Positions 7,876 through 17,800 of a stretch of 64,000 bases of DNA are shown here, piece by piece. A program made the position numbers and the translations under genes. The number at the start of each line of letters is the position of its first letter. Position 1 is the first letter of the stretch. Source of the stretch: AP-15 sp963774345 (lineage in GTDB: Bacteria; Pseudomonadota; Alphaproteobacteria; ATCC43930; CGMCC-115725); assembly GCA_963774345.1 (NCBI GenBank), contig CAVZFB010000064.1, forward strand, positions 346,520 to 410,519. Reading direction: 5' to 3'. A model generated the notes under the pieces. That model saw nothing but the letters and a program-made list of their open reading frames with translations, was not told the DNA's origin and ran no database searches.

Positions 7876-9468
7876 ATGGCCGCGTTGCTCGACCTTGTTT
7901 CGTGCTCTTATTTTTCTCAGAACATGCGCGCCGTCGTCACTTGGGTGAAGACGCCGGCGGGTGGCGTCACCCTGTTAATACTAGCAACGTTCCTGGCTCG
8001 GTTGCTGTTCGCTGCCGCTCTCGGTCTCGGGATCGACGAGAGCTATATGGTGGCGGCCGGGCGTCAGCTTCGGCTTGGGTATTTCGATCATCCGCCGATA
8101 GCCTGGTGGCTGGCCTGGGCGGCGGCGCACCTCTCCGGCAGCGACAGTCCGATCGTCGTTCGCTTGCCCTTCATCGCGCTGTTCGCGCTGACGACATGGC
8201 TGATGTACCGCATCACGGCGGCGCTGTTCGGCACACGGGCGGGGCTCTGGGCGGCGGTGCTGGCGAATTTGTGCCCGGTCATCGGCGTCACCGCCGGTAC
8301 CTGGGTGCTGCCCGATGGCCCGCTATTCGCCGCCTTGCTCGGGGCGACCCTTTGCCTGATCGCGGCGTTGCCCGCAGAGGGAAGGGCGGCCTGGGGCTGG
8401 TGGCTGGGCGCCGGCATCTGCGCAGGTCTGGCGCTGTCCTCCAAATATTCGGCCTGTCTGACGATCCTCGGCGCAATCGGTTTTCTGTTGACCGAGCGGG
8501 AAAGCCGCCGCTGGCTGTTGCGACCGCATCCCTATGCCGCCGGTCTCGCCGCACTGGTGGTGTTCACGCCGGTCCTGATCTGGAACGCGCGGCACGGCTG
8601 GGTGTCGTTTCTGTTCCAGGGCGGCCGGGCGGAGGGTCGCTTCAACCCGCTGGGGCCGGTTTTGACGCTTGCCGGCGGCGCCTTATTCCTATTGCCGTGG
8701 ATCTGGTTGCCGCTGATCGTGTGCGGGATCAATGCACTGCGCCGCGGACCGGCCGACAAAAGGCGCTGGCTTCTCCTATGCTTGGCGGTGCCGCCGATCA
8801 TCTTCTTCACGCTGATCTCGTTGTGGGGCCGCGTGCTGTTTCACTGGGCGGCGCCCGGCTACCTGATGCTGCTGCCGCTGCTCGGCGACGCGATCGCCCG
8901 TGGCCAGTGGAGCCGACGGTGGCTTGCCGCAACCGCAGTTGTTATCGCCGTCGGTGTCGCGTTCGTCGGCAGCGAGGTTCGGTTCGACTGGCTGCCATCG
9001 GCGATCGGGGATTTCCGCCTCGGCAAGGACCCCGCTCTGGCCGCGGTAGACTGGACTTCGCTGCGCCAAGAGCTTGCCGAACGCGGCCTGCTCGATCGGT
9101 CGAGGACGGTGGTCGCGGCGACGCGGTGGCTCGATGCCGGAAAGATCGATTATGCCTTAGGTGGCCGGGCGCCGGTTATCTGCCTCGGCAGCGATCCACG
9201 GGAATACGGGATTGTCGCGCCGGTTCGCGACTACGCCGGCGCGGATGTCCTGATCGTTGCGCCGGGTACTTCCCCGGCGGCAATCGCCGCCCGCTTTGGC
9301 AAGCTTTTCGATTCGATCGACACCCTGGCGCCGGCCACGGTGCTGCATGACGGGCGCCCGGCATTGGTCCTGCCACTCTATCTCGGCCACCGTCTGCACG
9401 GGCCGCCGATCAGTGAGAGTCGGATCATCCGATCGGTACGCGCCGCTTTGCGAGTTCCGTCTCGTTGA
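7876..9468 (+). CDS. GT39-type glycosyltransferase (dolichyl-phosphate-mannose mannosyltransferase/ArnT family)
   Basis: A polytopic inner-membrane protein of up to 530 residues. It has the GT-C family hallmarks: an early acidic motif IDESYM after the first membrane helix and the YFDHPP motif in the following loop (about residues 55-75). About ten hydrophobic segments follow, then a soluble C-terminal region. Family members move a sugar from a polyprenyl-phosphate donor to lipid A, glycans or proteins on the periplasmic side. The ATG at 7876 has a weak GGCGG upstream; an in-frame ATG at 7924 is an alternative that removes 16 residues. The 3' end overlaps the convergent enolase-superfamily gene by 44 bases. 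Confidence 0.85.
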   Translation: MAALLDLVSCSYFSQNMRAVVTWVKTPAGGVTLLILATFLARLLFAAALGLGIDESYMVAAGRQLRLGYFDHPPIAWWLAWAAAHLSGSDSPIVVRLPFIALFALTTWLMYRITAALFGTRAGLWAAVLANLCPVIGVTAGTWVLPDGPLFAALLGATLCLIAALPAEGRAAWGWWLGAGICAGLALSSKYSACLTILGAIGFLLTERESRRWLLRPHPYAAGLAALVVFTPVLIWNARHGWVSFLFQGGRAEGRFNPLGPVLTLAGGALFLLPWIWLPLIVCGINALRRGPADKRRWLLLCLAVPPIIFFTLISLWGRVLFHWAAPGYLMLLPLLGDAIARGQWSRRWLAATAVVIAVGVAFVGSEVRFDWLPSAIGDFRLGKDPALAAVDWTSLRQELAERGLLDRSRTVVAATRWLDAGKIDYALGGRAPVICLGSDPREYGIVAPVRDYAGADVLIVAPGTSPAAIAARFGKLFDSIDTLAPATVLHDGRPALVLPLYLGHRLHGPPISESRIIRSVRAALRVPSR

Positions 9469-10534
9469 TCTGCAGACCGAGGCCCGGTTCATCCGACAAA
9501 CGGAAGAGGCCGTCGACCGGCTTTGGCGGGTTTTCGAACACCGCATGCTGCCGTGGCGAGGGATCGTTGAGCTCGCACGGCTTGGTTGCCTGCAATTGGC
9601 TTGCCGTCAGATGCAGACTGGCCATGTGGCCAATCATCGGCTGCGTCTGGTGCGGGACCAGTTCGATGCCATGCGCCTGGGCGAGCGCCGCGCAGCGCAT
9701 CAGCCCGGTGATGCCGCCCATCTTGACGATGTCGGGCTGGACCATGCGGACCCCGGCGTCGATCAAATCCGCTAAACCCGACAATGTATAGGTCTGCTCA
9801 CCGGCCGAGACGGTGATGTCGAGCCGGCGCGCTACCTCGCCCATGGCTTTCACATGGTAATGCTGGACCGGCTCTTCGAACCACCAATAGCCCAGTTCTT
9901 CGAGCGCCCGCCCGACGCGGACCGCACCGCCGACCGAGTAGCCATTGTTCGCGTCGAAGGCCAACGGAAAACCGTCGCCGACCAACTGCCGCACCGCGCG
10001 CGCCTTGGCGATGTCGCCGGGAATGTCGTTGTCGGGCTTGGTGCGGTCGGCATCGAAGCGGATCTTGACCGCCGAGGGCTGGTCCTTCATCCGCGCCTCG
10101 ACGACGCGGAGAACCTCGTCGACGGTACGCTCGCCATTGCCGCCGATCGAGGCGTAGAACGGCAAGGCTGTGCGCCAGGCGCCGCCGAGCAGCTTGTAGA
10201 TCGGCTGGCCGAAAAGCTTTCCCTTCAAATCCCACAGCGCGATGTCGAGCGCGGCCAGCGCGCCGGTCAGGGCGCCTTCCGGCCCGAGTTTGACGAATTC
10301 GTGCAGCAGAGAATCGAGCAGCACCGCATGGTCGAGCGGGTCCGCGCCGATCAGTCGCGGCGCCAGATTGCGGGCGACGATGCCGAGCGAGGTGAGCCCG
10401 CCTTGCATCGGCGACGCCTCGCCGATGCCGATGAACCCGTCATCGCATCGGATTCGAACCCAGGCGCTGCGCTGCTCCGGCTTGTCCGCCGGTGCCCAGG
10501 CGACCTGAAAAACCTCGATGTCGCGGATTTTCAT
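9425..10534 (-). CDS. Mandelate racemase/muconate lactonizing enzyme family protein
   Basis: An enolase-superfamily enzyme of 369 residues. An N-terminal capping domain (1-120) is followed by the TIM-barrel domain. The visible active-site parts are KIR near residue 160 (general base Lys), metal ligands in FDANNG, WFEEP and SAGEQ, and a His in VPHQTQ. This places it in the MR subgroup, whose members racemise or dehydrate carboxylic sugars and amino-acid derivatives after abstracting the proton next to a carboxylate. The substrate is unknown. ATG 10534 is preceded by GAGGGGG. It lies 11 bases after ggt on the same strand and is probably in the same operon. Confidence 0.9.
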   Translation of the reverse strand: MKIRDIEVFQVAWAPADKPEQRSAWVRIRCDDGFIGIGEASPMQGGLTSLGIVARNLAPRLIGADPLDHAVLLDSLLHEFVKLGPEGALTGALAALDIALWDLKGKLFGQPIYKLLGGAWRTALPFYASIGGNGERTVDEVLRVVEARMKDQPSAVKIRFDADRTKPDNDIPGDIAKARAVRQLVGDGFPLAFDANNGYSVGGAVRVGRALEELGYWWFEEPVQHYHVKAMGEVARRLDITVSAGEQTYTLSGLADLIDAGVRMVQPDIVKMGGITGLMRCAALAQAHGIELVPHQTQPMIGHMASLHLTASQLQATKPCELNDPSPRQHAVFENPPKPVDGLFRLSDEPGLGLQINETELAKRRVPIG

Positions 10535-10545
10535 ATGGCGCCCCC

Positions 10546-12162
10546 TCACCACGCCAGCGCCCAGCCGTCGCGGCGCGGATCGGAACCGGCGAGCAGCATG
10601 CCGGTCGCCGGGTCGCGGCGAATGATCTCGACGCTGCACGGCCCGTCGAGGTCGCCGACGACATGAACCGGATGGCCGCGGCGCACGAGATCGTTCCGCA
10701 CCGCCGCCGGAAAGCGCTGCTCGATCGTCAGGGCATCCTCGCCGTCATGCGGCCAGTTGGCGTATTGGCCGGGTACGTTCGAGCTCCAGCGCGGCATCTC
10801 GGCCGCCTGCTGCGGGTCCGACCCGAAATCGGTCATCGCCGTCAATACCTGCAGATTGACCTGCACCTGATTGTCGGCGCCGGGGGTGCCGAAGACGCAC
10901 CATAATGCGCCGTCCTTGAGCACGATCGGCGGGTTCATCGTATGGCGTACCCGCCGCCCGGGGGCGAGCCGGTTTGGATGTCCCGGTTCGAGGTGCCAAT
11001 AGGCCATCCGGTTGTTTAGCAGGATGCCGGTATCGCCGGCGATGATGCCGGAACCGAAGCCGCTGTTGATGCTCTGAACCCCCGATACCGCATTTCCCTC
11101 GCTGTCGGCTGTGCAGAAATATGTCGTGTCGCCCGCCACCGCCTCGTGCGCGCCGCCGGTCGGCGCGGCGCGGCGCATATCGATCCGTGCGGCGAGCCCG
11201 GCGGCGTACCCGGCGGACAGCAGCTCCGCGAAGGGCGGGTCGAGCGAGTGGGGATCGGCGCCCCAGCGCTCACGGTCGGCAAAGGCCAGCTTTTTTGCTT
11301 CGACCATGACGTGGACCGCATCCGCGGACAACAGGCCCATCCCCGTCAGATCGAAATGCTCGAGGATCTTCAGCTCTTCGAGCAAAACGAAACCGGTCGA
11401 GTTTGGTGGCGCTTCGAGCACGGTGTAGCCGCGATAATCGATCGCGATCGGCGCCTGCTCCTCCGCCGTGAAGGCTTCGAGGTCACCCGCACGGACTAGG
11501 CTTCCGGCCGCGTCGAGACCGGCCGCAAGCCGCCTGGCTAACCTGCCGCGATAGAAGGTCTCAGCCCCATCGGCCGCGATCTCTTCGAGAGTACGGGCGA
11601 GGTCGGGCTGGATGATCACGGCGCCGAGGGGCGGCGCCCTGCCATCGGCTAGAAAGATCGCCGTGGTTCGCGGGTCGATCGACAGGGTCGCCTGGCTTTC
11701 CGCAGCGAAATGGCTGTAGGCGCGGGTGGCGGCAAACCCGTCGCGGGCGAAGCCGATCGCCTCGGCAAACAGGTCGCGCCATGGCAGCCGGCCAAACCTT
11801 CGGTGCATCAGGTCGAGCCCGGCAACGGTGCCGGGAACTGAGATAGACAGCGGCCCGATCCGGGGAATGCCGCCGGCATAGCGCTCGGGGGTCCCAGCAG
11901 CGGGGGCGGGGCCGGTGCCGTTGAACACGACCGCTCGCCCGGTTGCCTGCTGGTAGACGTGATAGAAGCCATCGCCGCCGAGCCCCGACATCATCGGCTC
12001 GACCACAGCGAGGGTCATTGCCGTCGCCACCGCCGCATCCACCGCGTTGCCGCCGGCCCGCAATGCCAAGAGGCCGGCCTGGGCAGCTAGCGGATGGTTC
12101 GCCGCGACGGCGCCACGCCGCCCGATGGCGAGCGGCCGGTAGGAGCGCGTCTCAACAGCCAC
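10546..12162 (-). CDS. ggt: Gamma-glutamyltransferase family protein
   Basis: Gamma-glutamyltransferases cleave or transfer the gamma-glutamyl group of glutathione and related compounds. They are made as a precursor that self-cleaves before a catalytic Thr. The 538-residue protein has the family start (GxVAANHPLAAQAGLxxL), the SGLGGDGF motif, and the GDTTYFC processing site near residue 344, which would give large and small subunits of usual size. The second substrate motif PGADN is near residue 435. No signal peptide is visible, so it may be cytosolic, as in the Ywrd-like group. The gene is followed by an MR/MLE enzyme in the same operon. Confidence 0.9.
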   Translation of the reverse strand: MAVETRSYRPLAIGRRGAVAANHPLAAQAGLLALRAGGNAVDAAVATAMTLAVVEPMMSGLGGDGFYHVYQQATGRAVVFNGTGPAPAAGTPERYAGGIPRIGPLSISVPGTVAGLDLMHRRFGRLPWRDLFAEAIGFARDGFAATRAYSHFAAESQATLSIDPRTTAIFLADGRAPPLGAVIIQPDLARTLEEIAADGAETFYRGRLARRLAAGLDAAGSLVRAGDLEAFTAEEQAPIAIDYRGYTVLEAPPNSTGFVLLEELKILEHFDLTGMGLLSADAVHVMVEAKKLAFADRERWGADPHSLDPPFAELLSAGYAAGLAARIDMRRAAPTGGAHEAVAGDTTYFCTADSEGNAVSGVQSINSGFGSGIIAGDTGILLNNRMAYWHLEPGHPNRLAPGRRVRHTMNPPIVLKDGALWCVFGTPGADNQVQVNLQVLTAMTDFGSDPQQAAEMPRWSSNVPGQYANWPHDGEDALTIEQRFPAAVRNDLVRRGHPVHVVGDLDGPCSVEIIRRDPATGMLLAGSDPRRDGWALAW

Positions 12163-12216
12163 TTCCTGTCTCCTGCGTTGCCAAGCATGGCATACTATCG
12201 GAGAAACGGATTGGAG

Positions 12217-12375
12217 ATGGGAAAGCGTTTGAGGATGAAGATCGCGGTGTGGTTCGCTCTCATGGGCCTGCTGCTGATCGCCGGGTGCGTCAACGGCAAC
12301 AGCGGCAATAATTCGGACGATGCCAAAAACAGCGGTTTCTACACAGGTGCGTCAGGTGGCTGGAGCCATCCGTGA
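12217..12375 (+). CDS. Small putative lipoprotein
   Basis: A 52-residue protein with a positively charged start (MGKRLRMK), a hydrophobic stretch and a lipobox LIAGC, so the mature lipoprotein would start at that Cys and be only about 30 residues, rich in Asn, Gly and Ser. In-frame ATGs at 12187, 12217 and 12235 are all possible starts; 12217 has CGGAGAA about 11 bases upstream. The stop overlaps the start of the Nudix gene by four bases (GTGA), so the two are translationally coupled. It resembles no protein I can name. Confidence 0.6.
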   Translation: MGKRLRMKIAVWFALMGLLLIAGCVNGNSGNNSDDAKNSGFYTGASGGWSHP

Positions 12376-12800
12376 GCGCGGTGAAGACGAGCTGTGGGGT
12401 CATCGTCGGCGACGGGGAGCGCATTCTGCTCGGACACGCCACCCGCTCGCCGCGCTGGGACATCCCCAAGGGCGAGGCCGAGGCCGGCGAGGATTTCGCC
12501 ACCGCCGCCGCGCGCGAACTGCACGAGGAGACCGGGCTCACGGTTGCGCCGGGCGAGCTTACAGCGCTCGGGGTGCATGCTTATCTGCGCGGCAAGGATT
12601 TGGCGCTGTTCGCATGGGCCCCGCCGGTTTTGCCGGATCCTAAGCGCCTGATCTGCACCTCGCGGTTTGCGCTGCCCGACGGCACGCTGTTGCCCGAATT
12701 CGACCGCTTTGGCCTGTTTCCGTGGGATGAAGCGCTAAGTCGGGTCGGCAAAAGCATGGCGCGGGTTTTATCTTCTATCCCACACGGCGCTTCGAAATGA
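12372..12800 (+). CDS. Nudix hydrolase
   Basis: A 142-residue Nudix-fold pyrophosphohydrolase. The Nudix box is complete around residues 35-57 (GEAEAG then REL then EETGL), giving the metal-binding Glu residues. Such proteins cleave nucleoside diphosphates linked to another group; the substrate (ADP-ribose, oxidised nucleotide, dinucleotide) cannot be told. It starts with GTG at 12372, overlapping the lipoprotein stop by four bases. Confidence 0.92.
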   Translation: MSAVKTSCGVIVGDGERILLGHATRSPRWDIPKGEAEAGEDFATAAARELHEETGLTVAPGELTALGVHAYLRGKDLALFAWAPPVLPDPKRLICTSRFALPDGTLLPEFDRFGLFPWDEALSRVGKSMARVLSSIPHGASK

Positions 12801-12848
12801 GTTGGGGGTCGTGATAGGGTGGCGTCATCAGCAATCAGGAGGTCGCTC

Positions 12849-13274
12849 ATGCCCAAATTGCGCCATATCGCCATTGCCGCCGAAGACCCCGAAGCGATGG
12901 CCGAATTCTACAAGAAAGCGTTTGATTTCGAGGAAGTCGGCCGGCCCAACGGCGTGCTCGCCGATGGCGTGTTCCTGAGCGACGGCACGCTCAACATGGC
13001 GATCCTCAAATTCAAGACCGACCAGCTCGGAAAGGGCATGGACTATCGCGGCATCCACCATTTCGGGGTGCTGGTCGAGGACGTCGACGAGTTCTCGAAG
13101 AAGCTCGAAGGCCTCGGCGCCAAGCACTACATCGATCAGGGCCAAGGCGGGCATCAGGCCGGCTATTTCGAGAAGAAGTTCTTCGGCCCGGAGGGTATCC
13201 TGTTCGACATCGCCGAGCACGGCTGGGCAGGGGCCGAGCCACTCCCCGCCAAGGTTAAAGAGGCCGCGGATTAG
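12849..13274 (+). CDS. VOC-family (glyoxalase/dioxygenase-like) protein
   Basis: A 141-residue protein of the vicinal oxygen chelate fold. The first beta-alpha-beta-beta-beta module starts with LRHIAIAAEDPEAMAEFY, and the second has IHHFGVLVEDVDEF and ends in FDIAEHGW. The metal-ligand His and Glu positions are present. Family members include glyoxalase I, extradiol dioxygenases and resistance proteins; a specific reaction is not evident. AGGAGGT at 12836-12842 sets the start at ATG 12849. Confidence 0.88.
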   Translation: MPKLRHIAIAAEDPEAMAEFYKKAFDFEEVGRPNGVLADGVFLSDGTLNMAILKFKTDQLGKGMDYRGIHHFGVLVEDVDEFSKKLEGLGAKHYIDQGQGGHQAGYFEKKFFGPEGILFDIAEHGWAGAEPLPAKVKEAAD

Positions 13275-13507
13275 ATAAGCGGCGGCCATCATTTCTTGCG
13301 AAATCAGCTCGCCAGCGAAACTTCGTCGTTCCTGCGAACGAGGGGGTAATACAATCGCGGATTTTCCCAAGTAATCTTCGCGATTTGTTGCTATGGCCCC
13401 CTGGACGTCCCATCGAGCCCATGGGCTGAAGGCAGGCGGGGCGACGATGGCTTATTTGGACAACTCGTTTCGTCGCGAGCCGGTTTTTGGGCGAAAGGCT
13501 TGATCCG

Positions 13508-14608
13508 ATGAAAGTTACTGGCATCCACGCCAATATCGTGGCGCTCCCGGCCGACGAGCCTCTCGCCGGCGCCGCGGAAAACCCGAACGGCAAGCGTCCG
13601 ATCGTCACCCTTGAAGTCCAGACGGACGATGGCGCGGTCGGGGTCGGGGCGACATATTTCGGCGGCGCGCTGACCGGCACTCTCAAAAGCGCGGTCGAGG
13701 AGCTTGGCGCGCTATGCGTCGGCGAGGACCCGGTGCGGGTCGAGGCAGTCACCGCCAAACTACGGGCGGCGTCGGGCTCGGCCGGGCCGGGCGGTATCTT
13801 CAACTTGGCTCACTCCGCGCTCGACACGGCGTTGTGGGATTTGCGCGCCAAGTCCATGAACCTGCCATTGTGGAAGTTGCTCGGCGGTGCGCGGGATCGG
13901 GTGCCGACCTATGCCAGCGGCGCGTTGATGCGCGGCCTCACTCTCGACCGGGTGGTGCAGGCGGCGGCGACGCTCAAGGACCGCGGCTGGCGCGAGATGA
14001 AGACGCAAATGGCATTGCCCGGCGAGACCACGCCAGCGAAAGAGGTCGAGCGCATGCGCCGGGTGCGCGAGGCGATCGGCCCCGACGTCAAGCTGATGTG
14101 CGACATCAATCAACGCTGGCGCCCGGAACAGGCGATCGATATCGGTAAGCGGGTCGAGGATGCCGGGGTCGGACTGTTCTGGCTCGAGGACGTGACCACC
14201 GCCGACGATTTCGCCGGCCTCGCCCGCGTCACGGCCGCGCTGTCGACCCCGGTCGCCGGCGGCGAATATGTCTGGGGCATCGTGCCGTTCCGTCATATGG
14301 TCGAGGCCCGCTCGGTCGATGTCGTGATGATCGATCTGGTGCGGGTCGGCGGCATCACGCAATGGCTCAAGGTTGCCGGCATGGCCGAGGCCTTCAACCT
14401 GCCGGTCGTCAGCCACCTGGTCCCGGAGGTTCACGTCCATCTGATCGGGGCGATCCCGAACGGGCTGACGGTCGAATACATGCCCTGGCTGGCGCCGCTG
14501 TTCGAAGAAGTCCCAGAGCAGCAAAACGGTGAGCTGGTAATGCCGACCGCGCCCGGCCTCGGGCTCAAATTCAACCAGGCGACGATCGACCGCTACCGCG
14601 TCGCCTGA
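13508..14608 (+). CDS. Enolase-superfamily (mandelate racemase/muconate lactonizing) enzyme
   Basis: A 366-residue enolase-superfamily enzyme with capping and barrel domains. It shows EMKTQMA for the KxQ/KxK position, metal ligands in MCDINQRW, FWLEDV and GGEY, and a His-rich strand SHLVPEVHVH near residue 305. It is distinct from the MR/MLE protein at 9425-10534, and the two lie on opposite strands, so they probably act on different acids. No dedicated transporter is adjacent. The ATG at 13508 begins the conserved capping domain. Confidence 0.9.
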   Translation: MKVTGIHANIVALPADEPLAGAAENPNGKRPIVTLEVQTDDGAVGVGATYFGGALTGTLKSAVEELGALCVGEDPVRVEAVTAKLRAASGSAGPGGIFNLAHSALDTALWDLRAKSMNLPLWKLLGGARDRVPTYASGALMRGLTLDRVVQAAATLKDRGWREMKTQMALPGETTPAKEVERMRRVREAIGPDVKLMCDINQRWRPEQAIDIGKRVEDAGVGLFWLEDVTTADDFAGLARVTAALSTPVAGGEYVWGIVPFRHMVEARSVDVVMIDLVRVGGITQWLKVAGMAEAFNLPVVSHLVPEVHVHLIGAIPNGLTVEYMPWLAPLFEEVPEQQNGELVMPTAPGLGLKFNQATIDRYRVA

Positions 14609-14806
14609 GCGGCGGCTAGGCTGATTACATCGGTCCGCAACAGAGCGCTTCGGGGAATATCGCAACCCAGCGCTGCCGACGCCAATGCAGCGGAAGCATC
14701 AATACACTGATATCGCACGGGAGGATTGGGGGGGTGGCAACGTCACCCCCGATTGGCCCGGCCTATGCCTGACGAGATGTGCAAGTTGCCCGAAAAAGGG
14801 GGTAAT

Positions 14807-17800
14807 ATGCAGAGTTATTCACAAGTACTTGATCCCAATAAAGGAGAGCAGCAAGAGCCGGGCGCCGCCGTGTCTTTCGACGGTACGCTCTTCTACATGG
14901 GCAACGGCCATGCCTCGGAGATCTGGATCCTTTCCAGAAAACTCGGCGCGAATACGCTCGACCCGAATGAAGACCCGAGTGTCGAGCAGACCTACTGGGC
15001 ACAGAATATCCTCGACCAGACCGCCAATTTTACGCAACCCGTTCAATACAGCGCTGCCACCAATCGGCAAACAGGGGCGGCTGTTGCCGGCGGGAATTTG
15101 TACTTTGTCTGGGTTCAAGACAATGAAAAGCCCAACCAGCCGAGCGGCAGCGTTTGGGCGACGCAGCTCGTTCCCGGCTCGGGCCCGACCGCGTGGAGCC
15201 AGCCCGTCCAGCTTATCGATCCGGATGGCAGTTCGCTCAATGTTCGCGGGAATTTCGCAGTGATGGCCTGGGGGGACTATCTCATCGGCTCTTTCAACAG
15301 CGGGCCTGAATTGGGCGTGCGGTTCCTGGTTTACGACACCACAAACTGGCCTGTTCTGCCGCAGGATAACCCGGCGAGCTTAAATGTGACCAGCCATTGG
15401 TCGAACACCTTTGCCGATTTCGCCAACTTCCCGTCGCCGGGACAACTCGGCAATCAAATCAGCATGGATTGGTTCACGACCGCCGGAACCCCGCCGAGTC
15501 CGACCGCGCCCGCCATCTATTGGATCGTCAGCTTTTTCAACAGCTCAACCGGAACCGCCGTTGTTCTGCACATGATGAACATTTTGCCGTTCGATCAATG
15601 GTCGCCCAGCCCCAACATCTACCCCTTTCAGAGCTGGTTAACCGAGCAGTGGACGAAGGTGGCGGCGGGCGTCGACATTCGGCGCGATCCGGGTGGGCGC
15701 GTTCGCGCCTATTACACCGATGGCAGCAACGGCGAGGCTATCACCGTGCGCGTCCTCGCTACCGACACGATCGGCAGCGACGGCTTTATGCGGAACTCGT
15801 TCGGACCACCGACATTGCTGTATGAGGAAAACACCCCGACACAGATGGCTCCCGTCCCGGCCTTTGTGATCGGCGATCCGCAGATCTCGACAACAACGGC
15901 CGGCAAAACCCAGACGGTCCAGCAGGTCTACGAATTCGTTATCTTTCCACTATACAACCCGAACAACGACAACAACCAGCATATTAATCTCATGTTTTCT
16001 AGCTTCGGCAAAGCCGTCGAAATCGCCGACGCCTATCAGATGCCGTTTGCTCCACCGGTGGTTCCTCAGGGGCAGCAAAAGCTGATCCTGACCGGTCTAG
16101 TCGACTCGCCGCTGCCGATGCCGGCGGTCAATGTGGCCAGTCGGCAGTCGTCTTGCAACACCCAAAACATCGAGTCGATTACTTATGGCACGACCCAGGT
16201 GACCGGCGAGAAATACAGCACGAACTGGAGCTGGTCGGCTGGCGTCATGTCTTCGGGCAAATCTACCCAGGGGGCCGGGCCGGCGTGGAACATCTCTTTT
16301 AAGGAGGGTACTTCCGGAGCAACCGGCGGCTCGTCGGCCACCCAGCTCGGCATGCAATTGATCGCGGACACCAATGTCGAAATGACGGCGAAGCACCTGG
16401 TGCCCGAGGGTGCGCTCTTTGCCGCCACTGTCGAATATCATCGCGACGAATACACGTTTTACGACCTCTCGCTTGACGCGACCACCTACACGCAGGCAAG
16501 CAATGCGCCGCAAATGACCGCGATATGGATCGAATATACCGGCCAGGAGACGCAAGCGTTCAATGCCTATGTCAACACCCCCGGCAACATCTGGTCCTAT
16601 ACCCGCGACGGCTGGAACGCCCGCATGCAGCAGCTGGGATATCCAGGCACCAATTATTTTGACGATGTCATAGCGGCGAATGCGGTCGCGTTCCAGGATG
16701 GAACCTCGAAGAGTTCAAATCTCCAGTTTGCGTGGTCCACAAACAGCGAAATTATTACGAATTTTAACACGATTGATAATAGTTTCACCGAGTCGGGGTG
16801 GCACATGAACGCCAGCGCCTATGCCGGCATCAGCTGGGGTGCAGGGGTCAGCCTCTTTGGCATCGGAGTAAACACGATGGGCGAATTGCTGGTCGGCGCT
16901 TCCTATTCACGCACCACGCAGAATCAGACCAGCGATGGCCATTCCTGGGGAATTAACGTCACCTACAATCTCCAGAACCCGATTCAAAACCCGCCGTATC
17001 CATATCCAGGCGACGTCACCGCGCTCAGCTGGAAACTGTGGCTGCTGCAGGCGAATGCGCAATGGACCCAAGAGCTGATCCAGAATGGCGGTCTGCCACC
17101 CAATACCATCGACCCCGGGTCGGCGCCGTGGCGCATCGCATTCGAGGTCGATCCGGAATCGGTCGTGTTCTATGGCGACAACAGGAATGTGGTCTATTGC
17201 GCCGCCAGCGGCGAGCTCATCGAGGCGTGGTACAACCCGGCCGCCCCATACAGCTATGGTCCGTTCAGACAGGCCACGGAGGGAGCCCGTTGGGGGTGGA
17301 CCAACCTTACCCAGGTCGCCAGCGCCTTTGATGGCTCCGCCGGCGCGCCGCCAACCGCTGTAGGCGCACCGTGTTGGTTCGCCTGGGGTCTGCGGCAGCC
17401 CGGCTATCTCCCTTACACCCAAGCCGTCGCATACCGGTCGGAACCGGGCGACATCACCCTATTGTCAGGGGCTCAATGGCCGGTCTCTTCGGCCCAGGCC
17501 CCACCCCCGGACAACACGGCTTGGCAATGGCGCGATTTAGCGCAGATGCCGGGTGTCACGGCTGCCGCCGGCGATCCAGCGGGATTTCACTTGGAGAACG
17601 GCCCGTCAGGTGGCCCAGAATTGCATGTCTTTTATGTAGGCGTCGACGGCGACATCCACGAATTGTGGGGAGCCGGCTTGAACCAACAGCATTGGGCCAA
17701 CAACAACCTGACAAGCGCCTTTCCACAGGCGCAAAAGCCGGCGAGCGATCCCTGCGCGCTCGTCTGGGACGATGATCCCGCCGGACCAGCGGGGCACGTT

